The notes beneath the pieces were generated by a model. That model had not been told where the DNA came from, did no database searches, and was given only the letters and a program-made list of their open reading frames with translations. From Xestospongia bergquistia (lineage: Eukaryota; Porifera; Demospongiae; Haplosclerida; Petrosiidae), in the NCBI GenBank assembly GCA_963965975.1, contig OZ014413.1, positions 7,466,501 through 7,530,500 of the forward strand: a DNA stretch of 64,000 nucleotides. Direction: 5' to 3'. Every line of letters begins with the position of its first letter. Position 1 is the stretch's first letter. This document shows, piece by piece, positions 13,601-26,200 of the stretch. Made by a program: the position numbers and the translations under genes.

Positions 13601-15849
13601 TCCAATTTGAGTTTGACAGCAGTTTTATGAAATTTCGATAATGAGAAATGTCATCAACCTATGTTAGGTGTTGCCTCTTAGCTTACTCTTTGTAGCAAGT
13701 ATGATTGAAGCATTTCATTATTCTTTGCTGTTGCTTTTTGTTTGTCTTCATACTTTGGTAATGTCAATAAAGACATTTCTATTGTTTCTAAACACTTTTG
13801 CTCAAATGTTTGTGTAAATGTTCATTGATAATATGCAAATTATGTGTGACTTGTGTACTAACAGGTTTTCATAAAACAAAACTCTGCTAATTACACCAAT
13901 GTTCATGTACATGTACTTTAAGCCACACCTTTATGTTCCCCTCCCCTTAGGAGAGACAATGCGTCATCATAAAATCAATTATTCTGATCCTGGTGTTGAT
14001 GATGTGGTAATGGGTCAAGTATGGCAGAATCTATTGGAACAGAATGAACCTAGCTCTGATGATCTATTAGCTGCTATAAAAATGGGTAAGTAAAATTGAG
14101 AAACAACATAATAATGATATACAGTATATCTACATGTACATGTACTATATATGTACATGTATACCTATTACATGTATACCCTATTACATGTACATGTATA
14201 CCCTATTACATGTAATAGGTATACCCTATTACATGTACATGTACACCCTATTACATGTATACCCTATTACATGTAATAGGTATACCCTATTACATGTAAA
14301 TGTATATCCTATTACATGTACATGTATACCCTATTACATGTACATGTATACCTATTACATGTATACCCTATTACATGTAATAGGTATACCCTATTACATG
14401 TAAATGTATATCCTATTACATGTACATGTATACCCTATTACATGTACATGTATACCTATTACATGTATACCCTATTACATGTAATAGGTATACCCTATTA
14501 CATGTACATGTATACCCTATTACATGTATATCCTATTACATGTACATGTATATCCTATTACATGTTGTTTCAATGTTATTATTGCATTTGTATTTTGGCT
14601 ACATACATCATGTATATGGACTATACAAATAGCATATTAATGCCATACCAATGGTATGTTGAAACCATATTGATGCCACATTGATGCCAGATGCCACATT
14701 GATACCATATTGATGCCACATTGATACCATATAGATGCCACATTGATGCCATACAGATGCCACATTGATACCATATAGATGCCACATTGATACCATGTAG
14801 TGCCACATTGATAACATACCATATGATTGGTAATTTTCATAGGTAGATAATTTTCATAGAGAGTTAAGGTAATCACAAAGTTTAATATTTTGTTAAAGGA
14901 GGTGTAGTTTTGTACATGTTGAATCCAAGTGGCAAGTTTTAAATGGTATTGTACAAGTATCTTAAGCCTAAAGATGAAGCTCAAGGGATTGCAAGCAAGG
15001 ATATTGATTGATATGAAAGAACATTATATCAAGGAAAATTAAAAAAGATAGTAAGTGATCGGCAAAGAAGAAAGCTATTGTTGGTAAATATGTAAATGAG
15101 AATGGCATTACAGCAATAAAAGAATCTTGGATATTTAAGTCTTCTGAGTAAAAATCAATTTTTCACTATTTTCTGTACCCCAAATATCTTTATAAATATG
15201 ACAACCTCATATCATTCCATCAACACAACCAGTATCTCACATACACATGCTACATGTATATTTCCAGGACACACTCTGTGAATATTAATACTGCAATTAT
15301 TTTATTTTTTAGTCACTAAATTGTCATCTGCAAAATATCAGGCCTTTGAAAATTACCAATCACACAGTATAGATGTCATATTGATGCCACATTAATGTTA
15401 TTATTAATGTTACTATATGTTTGTCTATCAATCCTTCCATTGAATTTGTCCATATTTAATAATACAGGGGTCCCTCCCAAGTTACGAGAGAAGGTGTGGA
15501 AACTTCTCGTCTCCCACTACCAGTCATGTCATCCAGGAGAGGTCCCATTGGGTAATTATATATCTCGTGTGGACAAGAGGGAGTATGATAGATTGTGTGA
15601 AGAATATACTGAATATGAGTCTGTTATAACAGCTGATATTGGTACAGTTACACATACACACAGTCCACAGTCTGTATTGTAGCTAAAGTCTATATTTACA
15701 TGTACAATATTGTATTCAAAAATAAATGGAATCATAGTACTCACTTACTATTAACAAATACTATTGATTTAGTTAGTGAGCTTGTGCTAAGTACAGTAAG
15801 AAAATGTAGGATACAAAATGTTGAATGTTGTTTTAATAACAGTGTAATC

Positions 15850-15928
<79 letters not shown>

Positions 15929-17604
15929 AGGTCGTACTTATCCAACTCATCCTTTCTTCTCTTTACAATTTGGACATGGTCGTACAGCTCTCTACAATAT
16001 CTTACATGCATATGCTGTAGCTGATAAAGAAGTAGGATATTGTCAAGGACTGTCATTTGTTGCTGGTCTAATAATATTACATGTAAGTTACATGTACTTT
16101 ATTAAGTGACTAATAATGTATTACTACACTACATGTACATCAATTAGTTGTTACATTTTGTTTATCCATTTTGCTAACTGTTTGTCCATTCCTTTATGTA
16201 TCATTATCAATATGTATCTATTAAGTATCTATCTTACAATGTATGTATCCATTTCAGTCTGCTGGAGAATTAGAGGCATTTGAACTACTCAGTCACTTCA
16301 TGTATTTGTATGGATTTAGAGATGTTTATTCATTAGACATGTTTGTATTACAAGTAAGTCATATTTTATATGTATATGTAGTGTATATCTATATTCATCA
16401 GATGTATTTGTTTTAGATTCTAGTCCTGTTTGTTACTGTAGTAGATGTATTTGGTTTCAATGTTGAGTTTTGTTTTGTTTGTTTGTTTTAAACAAGTAGA
16501 GTATACAATGTCAAATTATATACTAGAGTCTTCATAGACTTTTTCCCTCACTCTCTCTCTCTCTCTCTCTCTCTTTCTCCAGATAAAACTCTATCAATTC
16601 TCTCGTCTCCTACATGATCTTCTCCCTAACTTACACTCACATTTAGAAGAACATGATGTCACTTCTTTTCTATATGCTGCTCCATGGTTTCTGACTGTCT
16701 TCTCTTCTCAATATCCTATACCTTTTGTAGCTAGAATAATGGGTAAAAATACAATCATCATAATATTAGAGTGACTTATCATATATGTACATGTACATTT
16801 GATTGTGGTTAAGAGATACAACATTACTAAGTAAAATGTACATGTACATGTATTATCTAAGCAGATTTAATTACTAAGATACAGTGGGACTATTTTGTGG
16901 GGTAGATGATATTATGAGGGTGTGTCTTGTTCCTGATATTTTTAGTGTGTGTACTTTCCCAGGAAGTCTTAAAATAATAAACATGCTATATTACAAATAC
17001 CCATATTGACTATATTGTCTTATATGAACCTTGTATTGTATTGACTATGCTGTATTATATGAACCCTATATTAACTATATTGTATTACATATACCATGTT
17101 TCTAAGAAGCTTATAATGTTCAACAAATTACTCAAACATTTACACAAATGGACATGATTATGAATATCACAAGTACATATTGTCTAGTCATGACCTCCCA
17201 CTTAATACATGTACATGTATAATTGTACTATAGCATTGATTACCTTTTACTAGTAGTTATACCATATATCATGTATACAGCTGTACTAGTTACTCCCTCA
17301 GGTTGTTATGATACCAGATATTATTACATTGTCTGTAGTGCTAATATAGTTTAGTTGTGAGTAGTCAGTAGTCTTATTGTCTCTCTCTTTTTCTCTAGAT
17401 CTGGTGTTATATGAAGGAGTATCTGCTGTCTTTAAGGTATCATAATAGACTAAATAATACATGTAAATATAGTAATGTATTATAATGATTGTTATCCATT
17501 TAAAGGGTGGAGTCTAGGGTTGCAATGGTTTAAAGTATGGCATAGCTTACTCTTAAAACCTGCATAATTATATGGAATTTTTAAGTTGTTTTCTCCTCTC
17601 TCTC

Positions 17605-17644
<40 letters not shown>

Positions 17645-18527
17645 ATAGGTGGGTCTAGCTATCCTTATCCACTATCAGTATGAGATACTTGAGTTAGATC
17701 ATATCGAAACAATTACTGACTTCATAAAAATCACAATACCTCAAAAGGTGTCTGAGAGTATCTCTGAAATACTTCATACTTCTGCCCAAGTTGGTGATCT
17801 CACCATAAAACTACAAACCTTTGAAACAGAATACCACGTTATGCATGAATTAATGGCAACCTTTCATATGAAGCAACAATCTTCTACTCTTGATATGGAG
17901 ACAATGAATGAGTTACTACGTAAACAAAACAGGGACTTGATAGAGCAATTGGCAGTGTGTCGTGGTGCTATATTGAGATTGGATAAGACAATAGAGGCTT
18001 GTCACTTGAGAATTGATGAACAACAACACAGAATAGAAAGGTATATTACTGCTAGCTATAATATACATGTCAGTATTATTACATTGGTCAGTACTGATAT
18101 TGTTTATAGCCATGTTGTTTATTGTAATATTAATTTAATGAACCAATGAGGTGTAATAATGTCTTTTTAATAAACTCATCTTAATTATTTCCCAATTTTC
18201 CATCTTAGATTGGAATATGAAAGAGAAAAGGAAGGAACAAGAAAAAGTCATCATGTTGAAACTCACACCCAGACAGAAGAACCATATCCATCAGATCATC
18301 TAGAACACCACTTTGTTCAAAGACTGCACTTACAAGAACCTCCCTCGTTGTCTCAACAATCATGTGTCCCTGAATTGGGTGTTAAAACTATATCTTGTAT
18401 TGAGTCAAATGGTATAATTGAAAATGGTGACCATGATGATGCTCTATCCACTACTTCAGATAGGGCAGAGTCAGCCTTACTTGTGAGCAGGGGGTCACCC
18501 ACTGATTCGCATTTAGATAATTATTAA
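3615..18527 (+). CDS. TBC1D1/4: TBC1D1/TBC1D4 (AS160) family Rab GTPase-activating protein
   Basis: GAP for Rab proteins of vesicle traffic; the vertebrate homologues control GLUT4 vesicle exocytosis downstream of Akt/AMPK. Nineteen exons: 3615-3783, 5773-5942, 8085-9249, 10216-10412, 10568-10636, 10808-11027, 11766-12049, 12304-12383, 12794-13002, 13064-13213, 13266-13433, 13951-14085, 15468-15641, 15931-16082, 16258-16353, 16583-16742, 17399-17436, 17649-18040, 18209-18527. They sum to 4347 nt, in frame, giving 1448 residues (human TBC1D4 is about 1300). Order: PTB1 (about 12-165), a Ser-rich disordered stretch, PTB2 (about 500-665, ending [18 protein letters not shown]), the DUF3350-like block with SWRQQIF and [11 protein letters not shown] (about 870-960), the TBC domain (about 1005-1230) and a coiled coil. 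Both catalytic fingers are intact: ITADIGRT (IxxDxxRT, spanning an exon junction) and GYCQG. Akt-type RxRxxS sites RPRAIS (about Ser337) and RPRTDS (about 847) lie in the linkers. Confidence 0.95.
6783..6816. repeat. Perfect inverted repeat, 16-bp arms
   Basis: TAATACATTTACATGT, a 2-bp centre, then its exact reverse complement. It could extrude as a hairpin or be a remnant of a small inverted-repeat element. It lies in an intron. Confidence 0.9.
7647..7680. repeat. (AC)n microsatellite
   Basis: Dinucleotide AC run with one interruption near the right end, within a RabGAP intron. Confidence 0.9.
11341..11620. repeat. Degenerate ATATATCATG tandem repeat in RabGAP intron
   Basis: About 280 bp made almost entirely of ATGATATATC-like decamers, with variants ATACCATA and ATAGCATATC. 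It lies in the intron between the second PTB exon and the following exon. No open frame or conserved motif is seen. Confidence 0.9.
14150..14567. repeat. Minisatellite CCTATTACATGTACATGTATA in RabGAP intron
   Basis: Roughly twenty copies of a 20-22-bp unit with the core CCTATTACATGTACATGTATA-like sequence and higher-order variants such as CATGTAATAGG. Part is self-complementary. It opens long false frames encoding repeated Tyr/Thr/Met/His, which I reject as genes. It sits between the exon ending at 14085 and the first TBC exon at 15468. Confidence 0.92.
14660..14817. repeat. Minisatellite GATGCCACATTGATACCATA
   Basis: About seven copies of a 22-bp unit of the type GATGCCACATTGATACCATA plus two bases. 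It lies 90 bp downstream of the previous minisatellite, in the same intron. An extra single copy lies at about 15371-15392. Confidence 0.9.
15855..15927. repeat. (CT)n microsatellite forming an acceptor polypyrimidine tract
   Basis: More than 70 bp of uninterrupted CT directly abut TTTAG and exon 14 (15931) of the RabGAP gene, which encodes the catalytic TBC core. Shorter CT runs precede exons 6 (near 10785-10805), 8 (near 12259), 16 (near 16551-16575) and 18 (near 17597-17642). Confidence 0.95.
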
Positions 18528-19335
18528 TTCACAAGTATGTAATTATTAATAATACTTTTGTAATGAAGTTTTATTGAAATTAAATTTTGTTAAATTGCTA
18601 TACACTACAGTTTATGGTATCTTAAATTATTTTGTTATAAAAAATAGTTAACATACTCAAAATATTATTAACTATCCACTATATGGTCAGTGAGACCTGG
18701 ACCAATGGGATAGTCCAAATCTTGGACCACACTCTTTAATGAATAATATTTAGTATATAGAGGTAGTGATCGGTATTAAAATGTCCCAGGCCACTAGATT
18801 TCTACCAAATTGGATTAAGAGAAAGATCTGGAATTATTGAAAAAGATGAGACATGTGTTATCCACAGCTAACTAGCTAGTTAGTTGTAGATTGAACAAAA
18901 ATTTGTACTTTACATTCTTTATAATAATAAATTCACAAAAGCACATTCTTCCTTGCCAAATAATTTACAGGTATACTTTCTTTTATTATAATTATGTACT
19001 TACATAAATCAGTAGCCCATATAGCAGTATATGTTATTATAATTGTTGTGATTAATTGTTTGATCATGTTCATCAAAATCAACTCTTTTTTCCTGTTATA
19101 CATAATAAGACATTGCCAAATACAACTGTAACTAAAAAAATACTTCAAAGAAAATCAATAGCTAGTATTAATGTACTATATGTTATTAATATTATACATG
19201 GCAATGTAATGTATTAACACAACAGTTTGCAATAGTATTAACTAATTATGTTATTATTATTATTGTTATTGCCAATATTTATTGTATTATATAATTTTAT
19301 GTGGTTAGTTATCATTTAGTATTGCCATATTAAGC
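18528..19335. other. Intergenic, nothing recognised
   Basis: 3' flank of the RabGAP gene, AT-rich with scattered short open frames and no conserved motif. Near its right end, TTTATT at 19278-19283 reads AATAAA on the minus strand and would suit the small gene to the right. Confidence 0.6.
19278..19283 (-). terminator. Possible polyadenylation signal AATAAA
   Basis: AATAAA on the minus strand, 53 bp beyond the stop codon of the small basic ORF. The position is suitable, but in AT-rich DNA such hexamers are common by chance. Confidence 0.35.
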
Positions 19336-19539
19336 TTATTTCAAAGATGACTGGACTCTTCCCGTAGCAGGAGCTGTACGAGAAGCTGCAGCAGTACTCA
19401 AACCTGCTCCTCCAGTAGCTCCACGAGGTGATGAGCGAGAAGCTGCTAACTTTGTCATAAGGCTCTTTGGATCATTAGCTTTCCCTCCACTGCCTTGACC
19501 TTTACCACGTTTCTTTGCTTTTGCTCCTCCTTTTGGCAT
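19336..19539 (-). CDS. Small basic Gly/Ala/Ser-rich protein, function unknown
   Basis: 67 residues beginning MPKGGAKAKKRGKGQG. The N-terminus is a Lys/Gly-rich nuclear-localisation-like patch, the middle is NDPKSLMTKLAASR, and the rest is a Ser/Ala/Thr/Gly-rich low-complexity end. The base composition is markedly richer in GC than the flanks, which is the main reason to believe it is coding. A good minus-strand acceptor (TATTGTAG at 19551-19558) lies just upstream of the ATG, so this may be a last exon with a 5' UTR exon further right. The frame is open upstream to 19614, but that extension is hydrophobic and AT-rich, so I start at the MPKGG methionine. I do not recognise a family. Confidence 0.45.
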   Translation of the reverse strand: MPKGGAKAKKRGKGQGSGGKANDPKSLMTKLAASRSSPRGATGGAGLSTAAASRTAPATGRVQSSLK

Positions 19540-21522
19540 ATTATATAATGCTACAATAGATATAGATAAGTATATATTATATAACAATAAGTTAAATAAT
19601 TTGGGTAGTTTCATTTTAGTGAAATAAGCTACTAAAATGATTTTATTTTGACAACTGCTCTAACTCTATTTGTTAAGCATTTAGCTATACTCTCAATTCC
19701 CTTAACCTAGACATTATCTCAAGTCCAATATTAGTCATATTAAATAGTTATTATGTAACTGCAGGTTTTGAGATGATATATACATTAATACAACTCACTT
19801 CACTATGTGTCCCTCTGATCAATGATTTTTATCACGGTAGGCTTCCCTTGGTTGAATAGACTGAATACATCGATATATATATAGTCAAAGGATTTGTTTA
19901 TAATGCACTGATGTCATCAAAACATGTATCAGTCATACATAGGAAATTTAACTTTTTATATCTATTTCTAATGTAATATGATGTTAACTGATATAAATAA
20001 GTTTGTGATCTTAACATTTTTTTTGTTTTGATTGTACTATTATAGAATAGATGTACACACAATATAGTACAATATAATAAATTGTGAAGATTACAAAACT
20101 TATATGTAATAGGTATCTGCTGAACATATCAATTGTTACATGTATAAATTTGACAAAGCATTTCTTTAATTTAGTTGTATCAAAAACTATCATTTATATT
20201 TGTTGTAAAAGTAAAAATGAATTGTGAATCAAAAAATAGTATGTTCTTTCTTTTGAGATAAACATAACTGCATGCTTCATAAATTTGTGTCCTGACTCCA
20301 TTCTGTTCTCAGATGTCTATCTTTAGTAGTCAATCAGGACATCAGTATACTATATAGAATATACAATGATATATTACATTCCTAAATCACTAATTACAAT
20401 GTGTACAGAAGTGACATGTAGATGAAAGGACTACATACTGTTTACATAGCACATGCTGTGTCACTGTGTCTGTGGCTCTTTTTCTATATTTTGTAGATTC
20501 TAGAATACTTCAAAAAGATTGTTATTTAAAATTTAGCAGTTTTGTTAAATTTGAACAAACATAATATGCTACATTATCAATTCAATTAAATGGCTAATGC
20601 TCTATTAACTGTTAATATTTTGTTACTGATGTATGATGTTATATATTTATGTAGATACAATAACACAAGACAAATACCTACCTTGTAAATATGTCTTAAG
20701 TCATTCCTAGCCAGTTGCTAAGAACAGTCTTATTAAAGATAGATCACAACTAAAACTACAACAAGATCACATTAAACTCTCAGTTTAATAATCATACTTA
20801 CTTCAAACATAAAACTGTGAAAAATCATACAATTCAAAATACACTTTTCTACTCCTAGCACAATATCACCATATATGTAGACCACAGCAATAACCTGAAG
20901 ATGAACACGCCAATAATTATTATCTAATCTGTTGAGAATCCTGGTCAGGTTGTGTTATTATGAGCACAAAACTAGTAACTGTAGAAGACAAAATGACACA
21001 TTAAGCACAGAAATTTGTGGGTATTATCTTACCTTAACATAGAATTATAATAGTGACAAAAGGACACTCTGCCTTAGTGTTTAAAATCAGTGAAAATAAA
21101 AGTAAATAAGAATACACTAGTAGTATATATTAAATTCTATTGTTATTGAAATTTGAGTGTATATGAGTGCTTAGGGAGGAAAGATTTGAAAATGACACAG
21201 TCACAGTAAATTGGAGAGTGGACATGTCCCAAAAGTTAAATGAACAAAAGTGAGCATCTCCTATAATAAGATAAAAATCACAGAGTTAATTCACATTTAG
21301 ATTTGTGGTTTCAAACACATGATATAGTTATGAATTTAAAGGTGCATGTATATACATAATTCTTTGTAAACCAATGATTCTACAATATTACAAATAATTA
21401 CAGGCAGCTGTTGTCTTTAGAGTTATACTACATCATCATAAAAAACAGATACTATAGTTCACAATCTTTAATATTGAGCTTATACTGACAACTGATATTA
21501 TATACCTTAAACTTAGAAAGAC
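19540..21522. other. Intergenic, nothing recognised
   Basis: About 2 kb of AT-rich sequence between the small ORF and the 3' end of locus A. I see no conserved coding segment, RNA gene or clear repeat. Confidence 0.6.
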
Positions 21523-23266
21523 TCAGTTACTGTCTGATAATGAAGACTGTTGAGAGTAAGCTCCTCGTTTCTTAGAAATATAGTGGTCATCAGATTGATC
21601 AGAATCAGTATCTTCTGTTCTATGTCTTTTGTTTCCTGTGATAAGTGGGAATTATATCGAAAGGTATATTGTTCAGTATTAATCTCGATTACCCTTTTGT
21701 TCCCTTGTAAGCAATTTTGATGTTTTCTTTATTTTTCTCTTGTAATGTCTCCCTCTGGCAGGTTCTTTACTATGTTGATATGATAAGTCACATGACTCTG
21801 AGTCACTGTCAGGTGATGTTTGTTTATGATAAGCTTGCCATTTTCTGGACAAATGGCCATCATCACTTCGATCAGAATCATGGCCTTCTATTTCTGTAAT
21901 GAGTAAACATTAAAGAAGATGCTATAAAGTATTTATATTTACTTTTGCATTTCTTGTATTTAGATAGTCCTTTGTCTAACATTACTTTTCTCTTATAAGG
22001 TCTCCTTCTGGTTGATTCTTTACTATGTCTATGTGATATGTCATATGACCCTGAGTTACTGTCAGCTGATTTATAATGATGTCTTTGCTTCCTGGGAGAT
22101 ATTTCTGTAGACTTTGACTGATAAGAATCCACTTCTTTTGATTCAAGCCTTCTTTGTTTCTTTCCTGTGGTAAATCAATAATGACATTCCAGAAACATCT
22201 GTGTGCTTATACTACTGGCATGACAGACAGTCTTTTAATTTACTTTCCAGCCTGTCAACTATATATATATATATATATGCACACATGGATTGTTTTTATT
22301 CTATTGCTGTATGTGGCAATTAAATGTGACAAATAAAAATTATACTGTAGACATGACGGAACTAATAACCTTTACCATGAGTGCTACAATGATAGGTGTA
22401 AATGATTGAGCTAAGCTAGTTTGCTTTTCTGCCTACTACCACTTTGTATTCTCTCTGCTAGCAGTCCCTTTTTCAAAACTGAAATGCATGTACTACTGTG
22501 AAATTGGCATCATGAAAACAATTATAAGATGATTTTTATGTTATAGTCATTATTATTATGATAACAATGTTGTTTTATCTGATCTACCTTTGCTCTTATA
22601 AGTTCTCCTTTTAACAGTTTCCTGTACATGAGCAATAGATATGCCATACAACTCTGAGTCACTCTTAGGTGATGTATATTTACAATGAGCTTGTTGCTTA
22701 GACAAATGATCACTAGAATCACTCTCTTCTAGTCTTTGTTGTTTATCTCCTATGACAAGTTAATACATCATCAAAACATATTATATACTGTACTATATTT
22801 ACCTTTACATTTTTGGTGTCCTCTTTTTGACAAAGTAGATGATATGTCTATTATTCTTTTTCTCTTGTAAGGTCTCCTTCCAGCTGGTTCTTTACCGTGA
22901 GCACTTGATACATCACATGAGTCTGAGTCACTGTCAGATGGTGAGTGTTTATGAGAACCACTCTCTTCTGGTCTTTGCCATTTAACTCCTGTGATAAGTT
23001 AACACAACATTAAAACAAATTGAATATCTTAACTTAATAAATTTTACCTTTTTCTTTCTGGTGTCTTCTTTTCAGTAAAGTAGAGCTTTTGGGTTTTTTC
23101 CTATAAGATCTCTCTCCATCTGGTTCCTCACCATGAGCACTGGATATGTCATATGACTCTGAGTCACTGTCAGATGATGAGTGTTCATGATAAGCTTGCT
23201 GTTTGGACAAATGGCTACCATCAGATTGATCAGAACCACTTTCTCCCTGTCTTTGTCGTTTATCTC
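21523..23266 (-). repeat. Tandemly duplicated tail exons of locus A (six copies)
   Basis: Six consecutive exons, 219, 186, 162, 222, 201 and 113 nt, all entered in phase 1 and, except the last, left in phase 1. Each starts with a codon pair such as GDKRQR or GNKRHR, has a central DSDSES-type acidic Ser block, then a GKEPAGxRPYKRK-like patch and a Lys/His-rich end. Any copy can be skipped or duplicated without changing the frame. The copies are clearly homologous but diverged, unlike those of locus D. The last one ends with a TGA at 21523. Confidence 0.88.
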
Positions 23267-26200
23267 CTGTAACTAGTTAATACTAATCAAATATCTTTTT
23301 TATTGTATTAAATTTACCTTTATGTTTCTTGTGTCCACTTTTTGGCAAAGAAGTAGAACTTTTGTCTAATACTCCTTTTCTTCTATAAGGTCTCCCACTA
23401 GCAGGTTCTTTACCACGTCCACTTGATATGTTAGATTCATCACCTTCATTAATGCTTAAAACATGTCTCTGTATCTTCTCTCCAACTTCAATCTGATTAA
23501 TAGTTTCACTTTTGATAGCAGCAATGATAGTGTTCCAAGTAACTTTTGTAGTATGTTTATCAATCCAGTATTGTAATACTAATGATAATTTTGTTGAGCC
23601 TGAATCCATGCTATATCGTAGATTCATAAGCTCTGAAAAAGGAACTTGCAATGCTTCTCCAATATCAAACCATAGGTAACTAATGCCAGCTAATAGCTTT
23701 AGAAGAATGCCCTTATTTGGTGTTAGCTCAAATCTAGAATCTGTAATAATGCATGCATTAAAAATAATGAATGAGTGAATGATAAAAATAATCATGCTGT
23801 AATGGTAATAAAACCATCCTAACATTGTTATTAAACTATTAATGTTGGTCAATTATTAGGAAATTTACATAGAAACATTAAGAGCTTTCAAAACTTATCA
23901 CTCACATGGGCATAGCAATGATGCAAAATGATTCCTTGGTACTGATGCTATATCATGACTACATGTAAATGACTACAATTGGTTGTTATCTTTGAAATAT
24001 GCATGTAACAAGAAAGAATTTTGGATAAGGTCAAACAAAAACAGGTCTACAACAATCTTTGAACTGTTTGGTATATTTAAAAGGCTATACTGTTCTAATT
24101 CAAATTCAGAAACTGCTGTTAACTGATGACTGGCATTGCAGAGTCATAATAGTTAGACAGTTACAGCTGTCTTTGATTTGAAACTGTTAAGTAGCTAACA
24201 CAAAACAAATTATGCCAGTACTATTTCTAAGATGCTAAATTGGAAGTTCCTTTTTTATCAAAAAATGCTCTACATACTCTCAATTATATTATTGATAGCA
24301 TCCACATTAATATTGGCAAGACACATCAAGTAATTCAAAGTAAAATAGACAACAAATGGTATTACAAAGTTCTACAAGGTACAGTAATTTTATTTTTGCA
24401 TGACTATTACACAGTATTGCTCTACCTGTACCAATGGTGTGATGTTTTGAGATAGCATGCACACATTGATCTTCATTCTGTCTTTTAGTGTGCTAAAAAT
24501 AGAGAAATAGGACACATACATATCACTTCATTAATTTGTACAACCATACCTCATCAAACCAAATAGTATGTTGCATCCCTAGTATCATTAATTCTCCTCC
24601 TTGTACACATTTAGCAGCTACAGGATCATCATATTCACATATAGCAGGATGAGGAGATGTAGACTGACAAATAGTACATGGAAATCCAAAGAAGTGACGA
24701 GACTTGTACATATAATGTAATGATTGAGTCACTGTCTTTATAGCTTTGTCAAGAGTTTGGTATATTTCGTAGAATGGTACTGTTGAAATGGTAGGATCAG
24801 TCCATATTTCTAGGTAAGTAGCTCGACAAATAAGTGTGATCAAATGGTAGAATTTCCCAATTCTAAAGATAATTTTGTTACGAAAATGAGGTGTATCATA
24901 TAAAGTCCAGTTCATTTCTGGTGATTGTGTTTTGCTTAGTAACTGAACTACTAGACAACAGAATACTCCTACAGGACAATAGCCACATTCAAAGTATATT
25001 AACAATGGAACAGGACACACAAGCTCATCTCTTTGTTCTTCTTCTATTGCAGCAGGTTTGAGAGCACAAGGCATGAAGTAATATTTTGGGCCATTTTTAA
25101 TAGACATGGGTCCAGCCACAATGTGAAGATGTCTTAGTAGTGAAACAAGTATGACAGGAGAAAGAGGATCATCTGATTTTTTTGAAAGCTTTATAATATC
25201 CTCTTCTGTAAATTGACCTGTTGTACGAAACTCATTTTCTAAAGCAGCATTTCCTGATGACTTAAAAGTAAAACAAGATGTAATGAGATGTGTAATACGA
25301 TCAAATACTAGTTGTAGGTCAGTGATGACTGTGTCTTTTAGTCCATTCACCTCTGGATAGTACATAATACTACCTACTCTGTGATGGAGAAACCAAAGGG
25401 CAAACATAAAGTCTTCTCCGTCAGTGATACCACATTCCAATGCTAACTCATAGCAGGAATTAATGTCATGTAGAGACTTGTTAATCTTTCTTAACTTGAC
25501 ACTAAATGTACACCAAGATACTGGAATGGGCAACTCTTGAAATTTGTTAGAGATGACTTTGTGAAGCATATTTCGTAATTCATCAATCTCTAATATGTCA
25601 TATGTTGTATCAATAGCATGTATCAATTGATCTGGACTTGCAAACTGCACTAAATTTTCATGAAACAATTTGGACTTCTGTATTTTAGCTTTGAGTTGTT
25701 CATTAACTTCAGTCACTTTACTTTGATTTACTTGATCTCTGTGGGTAGCAATAAGGAATGCAGCAGGTTCAGAATCATCATCAATTGGTGACTCTTTAAA
25801 ACTCCATCCAATAGTATTTTGTCTTAAACAAGCTATACTAGCTAATGAACGAAAAATGACTTCTTCATGAGTAAAAGATGTTTCATAAGGTTGTGATTCA
25901 CCAGTAGGTGATCGATAGGTAATGTGATAACGACTTCTCAAGTCTTCTGTTAACTTGAAAACTAGTAAATTGATAGCTGGACCAGTGATAAGAGCTGGTA
26001 ATATTTCATGGAATTCAGGTTGTCCTCCAGTGTCAATGATATGTAACATTGCATGATTGTCTTGACTAATTTGTCTAGTTTTCTCTTCATATATTTCTCT
26101 TTCAGTGACAGGAATAGTTTGAACAGTTTCTGATAAAACTTTGACAGCTTTTACTTTGGAATTATCATTTTTACTATTTTCAACTGTTTCTTGTACCTGT

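Noticed and set aside
14134-14684. Several overlapping long open frames rich in Tyr, Thr, Met and His
   Set aside because: They are translations of the CCTATTACATGTACATG minisatellite in a RabGAP intron.
15787-16056. Open frame with a long Arg-Glu dipeptide run on the minus strand
   Set aside because: It reads the (CT)n tract and the antisense of TBC exon 14.
24523-24549. Locus A ending after WLYKLMK at 24523
   Set aside because: A donor at 24549 (GAG|GTATGG) is matched by the paralogous donor in locus D, and both lead in phase to a death-domain exon.
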